Shown piece by piece: positions 50,634 to 59,894 of a DNA stretch of 64,000 bases. A model generated the notes under the pieces. That model did not search any database. It had not been told where the DNA came from and saw only the letters and a list, made by a program, of their open reading frames with translations. Numbering within the stretch: position 1 is the first letter of the stretch; every line of letters begins with the position of its first letter. The stretch comes from HKCCE3408 sp038530555. GTDB taxonomy: Bacteria > Pseudomonadota > Alphaproteobacteria > Rhodobacterales > Rhodobacteraceae. The translations under genes and the position numbers were made by a program. The DNA lies in the NCBI GenBank assembly GCA_038530555.1, contig JBCBCN010000003.1:1-64000 (forward strand), given 5' to 3'.

Positions 50634-51644
50634 TTATGCCTCAGCGACTTTGCCGGATTTTCGGCTGATTTTCTTGGCCCAACTGTTGATGACCAGCTCA
50701 AAGTAGAAGGTCGAGACATGGGCGATGGCGAAGGTCGCGGCCAGTCCGAGGGGCCGGGCGATCAGGTACTTGCGCCAGGTCTCTTCTGGATCAAACCAGC
50801 CGAAGCGAAATGGCGAGTGCCAGACATAGAGCGCAAACGAAATCGCCGCGATATAGGCCAAGACTTTGGTGGAAAGCATGCGATGCACCCAGGTCTCCCG
50901 CCCAAAGAGAACGCCACCAACCATGGCCGCGCCCAGATAGGGCCGCAGATATCCCAGCGCGCCAGACGGCGGCCAGCAGCTGAGCGCCCAAAGCACGACG
51001 AAGGCCCAAAATCCCACAGCCATCACGCGCCCCGCCCGGGCGGCGATGGGCAAATCGCGATTGACCCAGACCAGCGCCAGCAGACAACCCGCCAGGATCT
51101 CATCGACACGCAGATGGGTGCGGATGCTCGAAAAGTTCTCCTCAAGAACGCGGTTGCCCGTCACCAAAAGGGCGAGGACCGGGATCAGCCAGAAGCCCTT
51201 GCGCCCCATGAGCATGACGATGAGCGCGATGGCGACATAGAATTGCATCTCAAGCGCGACCGACCAGAGCGGGCTGAGCGCGTCGAAAATCGCCGCGTCG
51301 TCGTAGTTGTAATAATACAGGTTGAGCGCCAGAAAGCTCTCGGGCCGCCATCCCAAGATCAGGCAAAAGACGGTCGAGACCAGCAGGATCGAGGGCATGA
51401 TCCGGGCGAAGCGCCGGATCAGAAAGTCACGGATATTGGGCCTCTCCCACAAAAATCCAGTAATCAGAAAGCCCGAAAGCACGAAAAAGATGCTCATACC
51501 CATATGGCCGGACGCGCTGTTGAGCTGCCAGCTTCCGGGCCCCAAAGGCGCCATATGCGCGGCAAGCACAGCCAGGATGGACAGGGCGCGAAAACCGTCA
51601 AGCTCAGGCAGCCATGCCCGGTCTTTTGCCACGGGCGCGGTCAT
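50634..51644 (-). CDS. OafA/YrhL-type membrane acyltransferase
   Basis: A 336-residue, about ten-helix acyltransferase family 3 protein. The N-terminal 'LDGFRALSILAVLAAH' with the catalytic His and 'HMGMSIFFVLSGFLITGFLW' are diagnostic. It O-acetylates (or otherwise acylates) sugars of surface polysaccharides. The start is uncertain: I use the ATG complementary to 51642-51644, but a GTG at 51677 has an AAAGG site and would add 11 residues. The gene is the first of a minus-strand unit with galE and the mutase. Confidence 0.85.
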   Translation of the reverse strand: MTAPVAKDRAWLPELDGFRALSILAVLAAHMAPLGPGSWQLNSASGHMGMSIFFVLSGFLITGFLWERPNIRDFLIRRFARIMPSILLVSTVFCLILGWRPESFLALNLYYYNYDDAAIFDALSPLWSVALEMQFYVAIALIVMLMGRKGFWLIPVLALLVTGNRVLEENFSSIRTHLRVDEILAGCLLALVWVNRDLPIAARAGRVMAVGFWAFVVLWALSCWPPSGALGYLRPYLGAAMVGGVLFGRETWVHRMLSTKVLAYIAAISFALYVWHSPFRFGWFDPEETWRKYLIARPLGLAATFAIAHVSTFYFELVINSWAKKISRKSGKVAEA

Positions 51645-51779
51645 GGCAGAGTTGCTGCTTGGCGGAATACGGAACACATCACTCAAAGCACCTTTCTGCG
51701 CCAAAGCGCTTAAATATATAGATTGATAGCTGTTTGCGGGTGCAGAATTCAAGCACAGGACTCGGGATCGGGCGGTTGG

Positions 51780-51792
51780 GAACAAATTGTTC
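51780..51792. promoter_or_regulatory. 13-bp palindrome in divergent EPS promoter
   Basis: GAACAA-A-TTGTTC is a perfect inverted repeat in the 258-base gap between the acyltransferase gene (minus) and rfbF (plus). A second perfect palindrome, GACTTAAGTC, lies at 51829-51838. Either may be an operator for the polysaccharide genes. Confidence 0.4.
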
Positions 51793-51902
51793 ACCGTCCC
51801 GAAAATCGCCTTAAAATTCCCTGTTCTCGACTTAAGTCACGCGGATATTCTGCACACGATTCGGGGGCTTAGCCCGCACATTACTGTGTTTTAGGAGTGT
51901 TT

Positions 51903-52832
51903 ATGAAAGTCGCGATTTTTGCAGGCGGAAAAGGTTCTCGACTGATTGAAGAGACCACGGTTCGGCCCAAGCCCTTGGTTGAAATCGGACAACGCCCGCT
52001 GCTTTGGCACATCATGCAGCATTACTCGGTTTACGGGCATTACCACTTCGTCCTGGGCCTGGGCTATATGGGCGAAGCGATCAAACGCTACATCGCCGAG
52101 CTCAGCCAATATGAAGGCAATCTCCGGGTCGATTTCACCAAGCGTGAGATCTTCGGCCAGGAGGACTCAGACGGCGATTTCGATGTGCCGAACCCGCCTT
52201 GGGTGGTCGATCTGATCGATACAGGCGTTGAAACTATGACCGGTGGGCGCCTGCAGATGTTGGAGCCCTATCTCAACGACGGCACCTTCGGCCTGACCTA
52301 CGGGGACGGCCTGTCGAATGTGGACATCGATAAACTTTTGGCATTCCACAAAGCGCATGGGCGCGCGGCGACGATGACTGTGGTCAACCCGCACACGACC
52401 TTTGGACATTTGCAGTTTGACGATGAGGGCCGGGTTTTGGACTTCATCGAAAAGCCCGACACGGCGCAGAACCTGATCAATGGTGGCTTTTTCATCCTTG
52501 AGCCACGGGTCTTTGACATGATCGGCGACGTGACCGACGCCACGGTGATGTGGGAGCAGGCACCTTTGCGCACGTTGATGGAGGCCGGTGAACTTATGGC
52601 CTATCGCCATGACGGTTTCTGGTCCTGCTGTGACCATCTCGCCGACAAGCGACGCCTGGAGGCGATGTGGTCCTCCGGCGAACGGCCCTGGGCGACCTGG
52701 CAGCAGGCTGAGCATGCCGACAAGCTCGTCGGTCGTGCGGTGGCGCCAGGCAAGATGAAGTTCAACTCCGACGATCCGGGCCTGGGCCGAGGCTCACATC
52801 CCGGCGAATGGGTGCGCTACCGCACCGTTTAG
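51903..52832 (+). CDS. rfbF: Glucose-1-phosphate cytidylyltransferase
   Basis: A 309-residue nucleotidyltransferase from the ATG at 51903, with AGGAG five bases upstream. 'VAIFAGGKGSRLIEETTVRP' and 'KPLVEIGQRPLLWHIMQHY' are the classic start; 'TYGDGLSNVDIDKLLAFH' carries the Asp metal site and 'GFWSCCDHLADKRRLEAMW' the C-terminal RfbF signature. It makes CDP-glucose from CTP and glucose-1-phosphate. It is about 50 residues longer than typical RfbF (about 257); much of the excess is a C-terminal tail ('KMKFNSDDPGLGRGSHPGEW'). Its partner rfbG lies at 54252. Confidence 0.92.
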   Translation: MKVAIFAGGKGSRLIEETTVRPKPLVEIGQRPLLWHIMQHYSVYGHYHFVLGLGYMGEAIKRYIAELSQYEGNLRVDFTKREIFGQEDSDGDFDVPNPPWVVDLIDTGVETMTGGRLQMLEPYLNDGTFGLTYGDGLSNVDIDKLLAFHKAHGRAATMTVVNPHTTFGHLQFDDEGRVLDFIEKPDTAQNLINGGFFILEPRVFDMIGDVTDATVMWEQAPLRTLMEAGELMAYRHDGFWSCCDHLADKRRLEAMWSSGERPWATWQQAEHADKLVGRAVAPGKMKFNSDDPGLGRGSHPGEWVRYRTV

Positions 52833-52848
52833 GTGCGCCGCGCGAGTT

Positions 52849-54147
52849 TCAGCGCTTCGGCACCTCGAAGACCGCGTCCTGTTCGGCCCGCAAACGGTCG
52901 ATCAGGCGGCCATCGGGAAAGGTGACGTCATCGAGGGTGATGGCCTGATCCTTAGCCACATCGCGGGTCAGCACACAGCCATCGGCAAGACCGATCGGCA
53001 AGAGCCGTTCCGGCTTGGACACCCAGGCGTTTTCGCAAACCCCATAGGCGCAAAAGCCACCGATCCCATCAAGCGTTTCACCCGCCTTCAGATCGCGCTT
53101 GGCCAGTGAGACGACCTCCACACGAATGGGGCCGTCCGAGGCCACCACGGTGTCGCCGAACAGTGCCGCGCGAGCGACCGAGATCGGCACCTCGAGGTGG
53201 AAGAGGTGATAGGGGATATAGAACGAATAAAGCGGCCCCTCGCCCATCTTGGCATAGTGCAGCATCTCAGCGATGCGCGTGTCCGGTTGGCTGGCGAAGA
53301 CATAGACGCCAGGTGACGGCTCAGAGCCGAGGGCGTAATCCACCACGCCGCCCAGTGCCTTCAGCTCATCCACGTCGTAAAATGAGGTCAGGCTGTCGAT
53401 CTGTTCGCGGTGTTCTGGGCCATACATGCCGCGTTGGCCTACGCACATGCCCGTCGCGTTGGCCACAACCGCCTGTTCTTGCGACACCTTCGTGCCGTCG
53501 GCGAAACTGGTGACCATGTAGGGATCCTGACCCCATTGTTTGGCGAAGGCCGCCTGGGTCTCGGGAGTGCGATAGAAATCGATCATGCCTTTGATGTTGC
53601 CGCACACGAGCGGGGTCAGTCCCAGGGTTTTCACCCAGCGATAGAGGTTAAGCTCCACGCCTGGCTGATCGCCCTCAGTCACGGTGTAGACCACGCCGGC
53701 ATCCTTGGCCTTTTTGCGCAGGATCGGGCCCAGAAGACTATCGAGCTCAGCGCTCATCGTGACGAAATGCTTGCCGCCGTCAATCGCTGCGAGCGCAACC
53801 TCCGCACCGAAGGCAGTGGCGCCGGTCACTTCGAGAATGACATCGATTTGCTCGGATTGGCTGAGCAGCCGGTGATCGGCGGACACGACGCCTGCGCCCT
53901 GATCAATCGCTTGATCGAGCGCCCTGAGTGTGTCCACGTCGCGGATGTCTTCATAGTCGCATTCGGCCCAGATCTCCCGCGCCCGGCCAGTCGTGCGATT
54001 GGCGATCACGCAAAGCCGCATCCCCGGCGTGGAATTGAGGATTTGCAAGGCCGCTGCCCGCGCGACGCGCCCGGCCCCCACCAGCCCCACACGCACAGGA
54101 TTGCCTTCATCTTCCCGACGTGCCAATGCGGTATCAACAAGTATCAT
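52849..54147 (-). CDS. SAF-domain NAD(P)-dependent oxidoreductase
   Basis: A 432-residue protein with an N-terminal Rossmann fold ('VRVGLVGAGRVARAAALQIL') related to homoserine dehydrogenase. The catalytic or substrate domain contains 'YTVTEGDQPGVELNLYRWVK' and 'VVASDGPIRVEVVSLAKRDL'. A C-terminal SAF segment ('LKAGETLDGIGGFCAYGV') follows. Members of this family occur in CDP-sugar and other surface sugar loci, but their reaction is not established. It lies between rfbF and rfbG on the opposite strand, suggesting it modifies the same sugar. Start could also be an ATG-less shorter form; the 15 residues before the Rossmann strand are weakly conserved. Confidence 0.8.
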   Translation of the reverse strand: MILVDTALARREDEGNPVRVGLVGAGRVARAAALQILNSTPGMRLCVIANRTTGRAREIWAECDYEDIRDVDTLRALDQAIDQGAGVVSADHRLLSQSEQIDVILEVTGATAFGAEVALAAIDGGKHFVTMSAELDSLLGPILRKKAKDAGVVYTVTEGDQPGVELNLYRWVKTLGLTPLVCGNIKGMIDFYRTPETQAAFAKQWGQDPYMVTSFADGTKVSQEQAVVANATGMCVGQRGMYGPEHREQIDSLTSFYDVDELKALGGVVDYALGSEPSPGVYVFASQPDTRIAEMLHYAKMGEGPLYSFYIPYHLFHLEVPISVARAALFGDTVVASDGPIRVEVVSLAKRDLKAGETLDGIGGFCAYGVCENAWVSKPERLLPIGLADGCVLTRDVAKDQAITLDDVTFPDGRLIDRLRAEQDAVFEVPKR

Positions 54148-54251
54148 CTTATCAGGTCTTTCGGTATGAATTCGTCAGGATTTATGCGTCTCAGTGGCAG
54201 GCTTAGGACTTATCCCATGGGCCGTCCAGTTTCCTACAAAGAGATCATGGC

Positions 54252-55331
54252 ATGAGTGCGAAGGCAGAGCGAAATCGACGCCCAGATCCTGCTTTTTGGT
54301 CGGGCAAACGCATCCTTCTGACCGGTCATACTGGGTTCAAAGGCGCCTGGGGGGCGCTTTGGCTGCGGGAGATGGGCGCTCAAGTGACCGGGATCGGCCT
54401 GTCGCCGACGGAGCCCTATTCGATGTTCGATCTGGCCCGCATCGCCGAGATTTGTGACAGCCACATCGCCGATATCCGCGACGCCGATGCCATGGCGCGC
54501 CTGGTGGCCGAAGCCAAGCCGGATCTGGTGATCCACATGGCGGCCCAGGCTCTGGTGCGCCGGTCCTTGAGGGACCCGGATGAGACCTGGAGCACAAATG
54601 TCGATGGCACGGGCCGCTTGTTGGACGCCGTTCGGACCCAAGCACCCGGCACGCCCGTTTTGGTGATCACCTCCGACAAGGTCTACGCCAACGACAATTC
54701 GGGCCGCGCCTTCGAAGAGGGCGACCGTTTAGGCGGCAAGGATCCCTATTCTGCGTCTAAGGCGGGGTGTGAGCTATTGGTGGCCAGCCACCGGATCAGC
54801 TTTTTCGAGCCTGCGGGCACACCGCTTGCCTCGGTGCGGGGCGGCAATGTGATCGGCGGCGGGGATTTCTCAGAAGACCGGCTGATCCCTGACGCAGTGC
54901 GCGCGGCCTTGGCGGGCGAGACCCTGGTCCTGCGCCATCCCGAAGCGACGCGGCCCTGGCAGCATGTGCTGGATTGCCTGTCGGGATATTTCGTATTCGC
55001 CGAAACTCTGGTGCAGGAGCCGGACGCACCGCGCATGCTCAATATCGGTCCCGATAATGACGCCGGAGAGACCAGTGTTGGCGCGGCCGCCGATATCATC
55101 TTGCCGCTTTTGGGTGCAGACGCCTGGCGGCACGAGCCCGTGCCCGGTTCTGTCGAGGCGCTAGCGCTGAGGATCTCGTCGGCTTTGGCGGTCGAGCGGC
55201 TAGGATGGACGCCGAAATTGCAGGGGCGTGCGGCGCTTGAGTGGACGGCTGAATGGTATCAGGCTTGGCGGTCCGGGGCCGATCTGGTGGCGCTTTCCAA
55301 AGATCAGATCGCGCGATTTAGCGCTCTTTGA
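54252..55331 (+). CDS. rfbG: CDP-glucose 4,6-dehydratase
   Basis: A 359-residue short-chain dehydrogenase-fold dehydratase. 'ILLTGHTGFKGAWGALWLRE' is the RfbG-specific NAD motif, 'VITSDKVYANDNSGRAFEEG' carries the catalytic Thr/Ser-Asp-Lys, and 'YSASKAGCELLVASHRISFF' the Tyr-x3-Lys. It converts CDP-glucose to CDP-4-keto-6-deoxyglucose, the branch point to 3,6-dideoxyhexoses and related sugars. Its last 14 bases overlap the convergent epimerase gene. Upstream, 104 bases separate it from the divergent SAF oxidoreductase. Confidence 0.93.
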   Translation: MSAKAERNRRPDPAFWSGKRILLTGHTGFKGAWGALWLREMGAQVTGIGLSPTEPYSMFDLARIAEICDSHIADIRDADAMARLVAEAKPDLVIHMAAQALVRRSLRDPDETWSTNVDGTGRLLDAVRTQAPGTPVLVITSDKVYANDNSGRAFEEGDRLGGKDPYSASKAGCELLVASHRISFFEPAGTPLASVRGGNVIGGGDFSEDRLIPDAVRAALAGETLVLRHPEATRPWQHVLDCLSGYFVFAETLVQEPDAPRMLNIGPDNDAGETSVGAAADIILPLLGADAWRHEPVPGSVEALALRISSALAVERLGWTPKLQGRAALEWTAEWYQAWRSGADLVALSKDQIARFSAL

Positions 55332-55860
55332 TCGTCTCGAACAGGGGCCAAGACCGGTCCTTTTCGTTCACGGTGGTCACAGGGATCGGCATCTCAAATC
55401 CCAAGGACGGGTCATCGAAGCGCAAGCCCGCCTCGGCATCGGGCTCATAATAGTTGTCTGACATATAGGCCGCGATCGTGTCAGGCTTGAGCGTCAAAAA
55501 GCCATTGGCAAAGCCTCGGGGCACAAAAAGCTGTGTCCCGGTTTCCGCCGAAAGCTCAACCCCGAAGCTTTGACCGTAGGTTGCGCTGTCGGGGCGAAGA
55601 TCGGCAATGACATTCCAAGTCGCCCCTTGGATACAGCGCATCAGCTTGGCCTCGGCATGCTGACCGGTCTGATAGTGCAAGCCGCGCATGGTGCCGGGCT
55701 CAGCGCTCCGCGAGGTATTGGCCTGTACGAAATGCGAGGCCAATCCGTGTTCCTCGAACTCCCGAGCGCAAAAGCTGCGTGCAAACCAGCCGCGGTCATC
55801 GCCGCGGCGGTCAAGCTCGATCACATAGGCGCTGACAAGCGGGGACGGGGTGAAGATCAT
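55318..55860 (-). CDS. rfbC: RmlC-like sugar-nucleotide 3,5-epimerase
   Basis: A 180-residue cupin epimerase. 'GWFARSFCAREFEEHGLASH', 'NTSRSAEPGTMRGLHYQTGQ' (catalytic His) and 'FVPRGFANGFLTLKPDTIAA' with 'YMSDNYYEPDAEAGLRFDDP' are characteristic of RmlC. In dTDP pathways this enzyme epimerises 4-keto-6-deoxyglucose; here the neighbours are CDP-sugar genes and no rmlA/B/D is present, so it probably acts on the CDP-keto-deoxysugar (inference). It overlaps the rfbG end by 14 bases on the opposite strand. Confidence 0.9.
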   Translation of the reverse strand: MIFTPSPLVSAYVIELDRRGDDRGWFARSFCAREFEEHGLASHFVQANTSRSAEPGTMRGLHYQTGQHAEAKLMRCIQGATWNVIADLRPDSATYGQSFGVELSAETGTQLFVPRGFANGFLTLKPDTIAAYMSDNYYEPDAEAGLRFDDPSLGFEMPIPVTTVNEKDRSWPLFETIKER

Positions 55861-55938
55861 GGCAGGCGCAATTCTTCAGGGTGACTTTATCATCGATTGG
55901 CGCGTGTTCTGCATCACCCTTTGCGCAATCTCAACCCG

Positions 55939-55954
55939 CGACGGGAATCCGTCG
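55939..55954. other. Small hairpin in rfbC/GT intergenic region
   Basis: CGACGG-GAAT-CCGTCG is a perfect 6-bp stem with a tetraloop in the 202-base gap between divergent genes. It lacks a T run. No other structure was recognised in this gap. Confidence 0.35.
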
Positions 55955-56062
55955 TGCGCCTTGCAAAATGAGCATTGGCAGCGCAATACCCTAACCGTGC
56001 CCTGAAACCGACACATCCCCGTGTCCTACGCTATCCGCACAATTTTCAACGGTTCGATTGTG

Positions 56063-57103
56063 ATGATCTTTAAGCACAAGATAAATTTCGTGATTCCCGA
56101 AGATAAGGTTTGGCCTGAAATCGTCGCGGGGACCGATGACACGCTGACTGAGGACGACAAGGCAGACCGGTCTGTCAGCAGTCTAGATAATTTCGTGATC
56201 GTGCCGTATCTGCACTTCAAGCAGATGGGCGCAGAGGTTGAGCGCAGCCCGGATGTCCGGCCCGGCTATATTAATATCGCCAATGCCCGCAACATATCGG
56301 TGCGGCGCCGCAATCCATTCGCCTTTCTCGTCGTGACCCGCGGAGACGCATTTTTCCCTGAGGTCGCCGATTTCGTGATCGAGCATAACGATTGTCGACA
56401 GAAAACCGACAGGGCGATCTATCTGCCGCATCCGCCTCTGCCCGGATTGATCCCGCGAGACACGACGCGAACGGAGCCTCGAACCATAGTCTACAAAGGG
56501 ATACGCCGGAACTTCGATCCGATGTTTCTGACGGACAGTTTTGCAGCCGATCTTGCACGACTCGGCTTTGAGCTGCGCATAGATGACTTTCAGGGCATGG
56601 CCGATGGGCATGGCACGGCGGTCCATGATTTCTCGGACGGTGATATCGCATTGGCCGTGCGCAACATCACCGTTGACGACGCGGAAGGCAAACCCGCCAA
56701 CAAACTGGTCAATGCTTGGCGCGCAGGCACGCCCGCCTTGCTTGGCCCCGAGCCTGCCTATCAGGAGCTTAGGCGCTCGGAGCTTGATTATTTTGAAGTG
56801 TCGACCGCCGAAGATGTCATCGCGTCGCTGAGCGCATTGCGCGAGAAGCCTGAGCTTTACGCGGCCATGGTCGAGAACGGCCATGAGCGTGCCGTCGACT
56901 TCATGCCGGACGCGATCTACGGCAAATGGATCGAAGGGATCAACGGACCGATCACTGCGCGTTTTGAGGCCTGGTCACGGGAAAGCGCGCTGAGCAAGCT
57001 GCTGTTTGCGGGACGCGCGGCCCTCCAGGGTAAGCGGAGTTTCGACACATATCTTGCTTCCGTACGCGACGGTCCCCGCATTCTTGACGTCTCGCGAGCG
57101 TAA
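56063..57103 (+). CDS. Glycosyltransferase-like protein (GT-B C-terminal half)
   Basis: A 346-residue protein from the ATG at 56063; a GTG at 56021 is an alternative and neither has a strong ribosome site. The C-terminal half has a GT-B donor-site pattern: 'DGDIALAVRNITVDDAEGKP', 'ANKLVNAWRAGTPALLGPEP' and 'EVSTAEDVIASLSALREKPE'. The N-terminal half ('NFVIVPYLHFKQMGAEVERS') shows a partial Rossmann pattern but no known family. It likely transfers a sugar to the growing polysaccharide. The codon composition is slightly less GC-rich at the 5' end than its neighbours. It is the first gene of a plus-strand run. Confidence 0.65.
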   Translation: MIFKHKINFVIPEDKVWPEIVAGTDDTLTEDDKADRSVSSLDNFVIVPYLHFKQMGAEVERSPDVRPGYINIANARNISVRRRNPFAFLVVTRGDAFFPEVADFVIEHNDCRQKTDRAIYLPHPPLPGLIPRDTTRTEPRTIVYKGIRRNFDPMFLTDSFAADLARLGFELRIDDFQGMADGHGTAVHDFSDGDIALAVRNITVDDAEGKPANKLVNAWRAGTPALLGPEPAYQELRRSELDYFEVSTAEDVIASLSALREKPELYAAMVENGHERAVDFMPDAIYGKWIEGINGPITARFEAWSRESALSKLLFAGRAALQGKRSFDTYLASVRDGPRILDVSRA

Positions 57104-57127
57104 CACGACACGAAGGCACCCGGAATT

Positions 57128-58366
57128 TTGGAACAGATTTTGGATCAGGGTAAAATACTGCTGGGCCTCGGGGCGCCGTTTTACCGCGCGCCGGGTGGCG
57201 AATTGCTGGTCGAGGCCCAGACGGCCTCGGGTCTTCATGCCTGGAAAGACCATTTCGATCAGGTGACGGCCTATGCGATTGCCTATGAGGGCGCGCCGCC
57301 CAAAGGCTGGATCACCTTGGCCGAGGCCGGGCTGTCCGAGCCCGAGTTCGAGCTTATCGCCCTGCCCAACACCTACAATCTCGCCCCCTTCTCGGCTGAA
57401 ATTGCCGCGGCCAGTAAGACACTCGAGGTCGCCATGAAGGAGGTCGACTACCGCGTGTTCGCCTATGGTGGATGGCTTGGTGGGCCCGGAGAGTTGGCCG
57501 TGTCGATCGCGCGCAAAAACGCGCTGCCCTATGCCGTCTGGTTGGACCGGATCGAGTCGCAGGTGATCTGGACGGAAGGTCGGAAGTCCTCGCTTTGGAA
57601 GGCATGGGTCAAATCGGCGATCGTTCAATATCGCGAGCGCCGCGCGGTCAAACAGGCGGGGCTGTCGCTGTTGCACGGGGCCACGGTCTTCGATCACTTC
57701 AAGGCATTCGCGAAAAACCCCTATATCGCTGAAAATATACATTATTCCCATGAAGACAGGATCACGGCGGAGGCCTTGGCCCGCAAGATTGAGACCTGCC
57801 GCGAGGGGCCTTTGCAGATCGTTTATGTCGGCCGGGCAGAACCGATGAAGGGCGGGGAGCAATGGCTGGATGCGCTCGCGCTGCTATCCGAGCAGGGCGT
57901 CGATTTTCACGCCCGCTGGTTCGGCGTTGGCAGTGAGCTTGAGATGCTGCGGGCCAAAGCGGACCGCCTCGGACTAGCGCCGGACAGGGTGCGGTTCGAG
58001 GGCTTTGAGGAGGACCGCGCGGTGATGAAAGCGGCCTACCAGGAGGCGCATCTGCTGCTCTTTTGCCATTTGACGAACGAGTCCCCCCGCAACCTCATCG
58101 AGAGCCTTCACGCAGCAACGCCGCTCGTCGGCTATAGCGATCCGTTCTCGGAGAACCTCGTGGCCGAAAAGGGTGCAGGCGTTTTGACGGAGCGCGGAGA
58201 CATCCACGGATTGAGCGCCGCTGTGGCTGCATTGTCTGCGGATCGCGAAAACCTCGCCGATCTCATTGCGCGCGCCGGCCAATCAGCCTCGGACTTGACC
58301 CGAGAGCGGGTCTTTGCTCACCGAAGCGAGATTGTGAAGCGTGAATTGGGCAAGGCCGATGTCTGA
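57128..58366 (+). CDS. GT-B glycosyltransferase (group 1 type)
   Basis: A 412-residue glycosyltransferase that most likely begins at a TTG (57128), the only reasonable start before the conserved region; the ribosome site is weak. The donor-binding half is clear: 'GPLQIVYVGRAEPMKGGEQW' (about residues 230-249), 'VRFEGFEEDRAVMKAAYQEA', and 'TNESPRNLIESLHAATPLVG' with the conserved Glu pair region. The N-terminal half has 'PFYRAPGGELLVEAQTASGL' instead of the more usual GGxxxH loop. It probably builds the repeat unit from nucleotide sugars. Confidence 0.85.
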   Translation: MEQILDQGKILLGLGAPFYRAPGGELLVEAQTASGLHAWKDHFDQVTAYAIAYEGAPPKGWITLAEAGLSEPEFELIALPNTYNLAPFSAEIAAASKTLEVAMKEVDYRVFAYGGWLGGPGELAVSIARKNALPYAVWLDRIESQVIWTEGRKSSLWKAWVKSAIVQYRERRAVKQAGLSLLHGATVFDHFKAFAKNPYIAENIHYSHEDRITAEALARKIETCREGPLQIVYVGRAEPMKGGEQWLDALALLSEQGVDFHARWFGVGSELEMLRAKADRLGLAPDRVRFEGFEEDRAVMKAAYQEAHLLLFCHLTNESPRNLIESLHAATPLVGYSDPFSENLVAEKGAGVLTERGDIHGLSAAVAALSADRENLADLIARAGQSASDLTRERVFAHRSEIVKRELGKADV

Positions 58367-58465
58367 GCCAGGCGACGCCGAGCAACTGGATGCGGGCCTT
58401 CCAAACCTATCAACCGGATGGGCTGATCCTCTGTTCATGCCCCTGAAGTTAAAAGGATTTTTGTT

Positions 58466-59875
58466 TTGATCCATCCTGTTATTCTGTGCGGCGGTTCGGG
58501 AACGCGGCTTTGGCCGGTCTCTCGCAAGGCATTTCCCAAACAATTCGCGCCGCTGATCTCTGAGCGGTCGCTTTATCAGACCACGTTGGAACGTTTCACG
58601 GGTGAAGGATTCGCCGCGCCGCTTGTCATGACGGGCGATGCGTTTCGGTTCATGGCGACCGAGCAATCCTTGGCCCTCGGGCTGACCGATGCCCGCGTTG
58701 TGGTCGAGCCCGTGGGACGGGACACGGCACCGGCCATTTTGACGGCTGCGCTGATGCTGGAAGAGACGCCCGAGGCGCTTATGCTGGTGGCGCCGTCGGA
58801 TCACGCCATCGCCGATCTCGAGGCCTTTCACGCCGCGATTGAAACCGGTGCCGCCGCGGCAAATGACGGTGCTTTCGTCACGTTTGGTGTCGTGCCGATT
58901 CGCGCGGAGACGGGCTATGGCTATCTTGAGCTTGACGGGGAGCCGAATGGGGCGGCCGTCCCCCTGAAAAGCTTTCGCGAAAAGCCGGATCTCGCGACAG
59001 CCGAGGCGATGGTCGCTGACGGTGGCTATCTTTGGAATGCGGGCATCTTTTTGATGCAAGTGGGCGCCTTGCTGAGGGCGTTTGAGACGCATGCCCCGGA
59101 TATGATCGCGCCATGCCGGGCGGCGATCGCGAAAGGCACGGACGACTTGGGCTTCTTCCGCCTGGAGGCGCAAGCCTATGCCAGGGTGCAGGCGATTTCC
59201 TTCGACTATGCGATCATGGAGAAGGCCAAGGATGTGATGGCGGTCCCGCTTGATTGCGCCTGGTCGGATCTAGGGTCGTGGGACGCGCTGTGGCAAAGCG
59301 CTGAGCCCGATGGGGAGGGCAATGTGCTTCACGGTCCCGCCACGGCCCTAGACTGTCAAGACAGCTATCTCAGGTCGGAGGATGACACGATCCGACTGGT
59401 CGGGTTGGGCCTGGACGGCACGGTCGCCGTTGCGATGCGCGACGCGGTTCTCGTGGCCGACAAGTCGCGCGCTCAGGACGTGAAAGCGGTCGTCGAAACC
59501 CTGCGCCAACATCAGGCCGCCCAAGCCGATGACTATCCACGCTTTCACCGGCCATGGGGCTGGTACGAGACGCTGTGCCTGGGCGAGCGATTTCAGGTCA
59601 AACGCATCATGGTGAAGCCCGGCGGTATCCTGTCGCTGCAGAGCCACCACCACAGATCCGAGCATTGGGTTGTGGTCGCGGGCACCGCTGAGGTGACGGT
59701 TGGCCAAGAGACACGGCTTCTGACCGAGAATGAAAGCGTCTATATCCCCCTGGGCGCCGTGCACCGGATGGCCAATCCCGGGCGCTTGCCGATGTATCTG
59801 ATCGAGGTGCAAACCGGCGGCTATCTGGGCGAGGATGACATCGTCCGCTACGAAGACATCTACAACCGGGCCTAG
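58466..59875 (+). CDS. manC: Mannose-1-phosphate guanylyltransferase/mannose-6-phosphate isomerase
   Basis: A 469-residue bifunctional enzyme starting at a TTG (58466) with AAAAGGA about 9 bases upstream; this gives the usual family length. The N-terminal GT-A domain has 'ILCGGSGTRLWPVSRKAFPK', 'LMLVAPSDHAIADLEAFHAA' and 'EKPDLATAEAMVADGGYLWN'. The C-terminal cupin isomerase has 'RPWGWYETLCLGERFQVKRI', 'LSLQSHHHRSEHWVVVAG' and 'NESVYIPLGAVHRMANPG'. It supplies GDP-mannose for the polysaccharide, using mannose-1-phosphate from the mutase. Confidence 0.93.
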   Translation: MIHPVILCGGSGTRLWPVSRKAFPKQFAPLISERSLYQTTLERFTGEGFAAPLVMTGDAFRFMATEQSLALGLTDARVVVEPVGRDTAPAILTAALMLEETPEALMLVAPSDHAIADLEAFHAAIETGAAAANDGAFVTFGVVPIRAETGYGYLELDGEPNGAAVPLKSFREKPDLATAEAMVADGGYLWNAGIFLMQVGALLRAFETHAPDMIAPCRAAIAKGTDDLGFFRLEAQAYARVQAISFDYAIMEKAKDVMAVPLDCAWSDLGSWDALWQSAEPDGEGNVLHGPATALDCQDSYLRSEDDTIRLVGLGLDGTVAVAMRDAVLVADKSRAQDVKAVVETLRQHQAAQADDYPRFHRPWGWYETLCLGERFQVKRIMVKPGGILSLQSHHHRSEHWVVVAGTAEVTVGQETRLLTENESVYIPLGAVHRMANPGRLPMYLIEVQTGGYLGEDDIVRYEDIYNRA

Positions 59876-59894
59876 GCGCGGTCGGAGGCTCTCT

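Noticed and set aside
50517..51713. Plus-strand open frame of about 398 codons opposite the acyltransferase
   Set aside because: Highly charged, repetitive composition typical of antisense to a membrane protein; no ribosome site.
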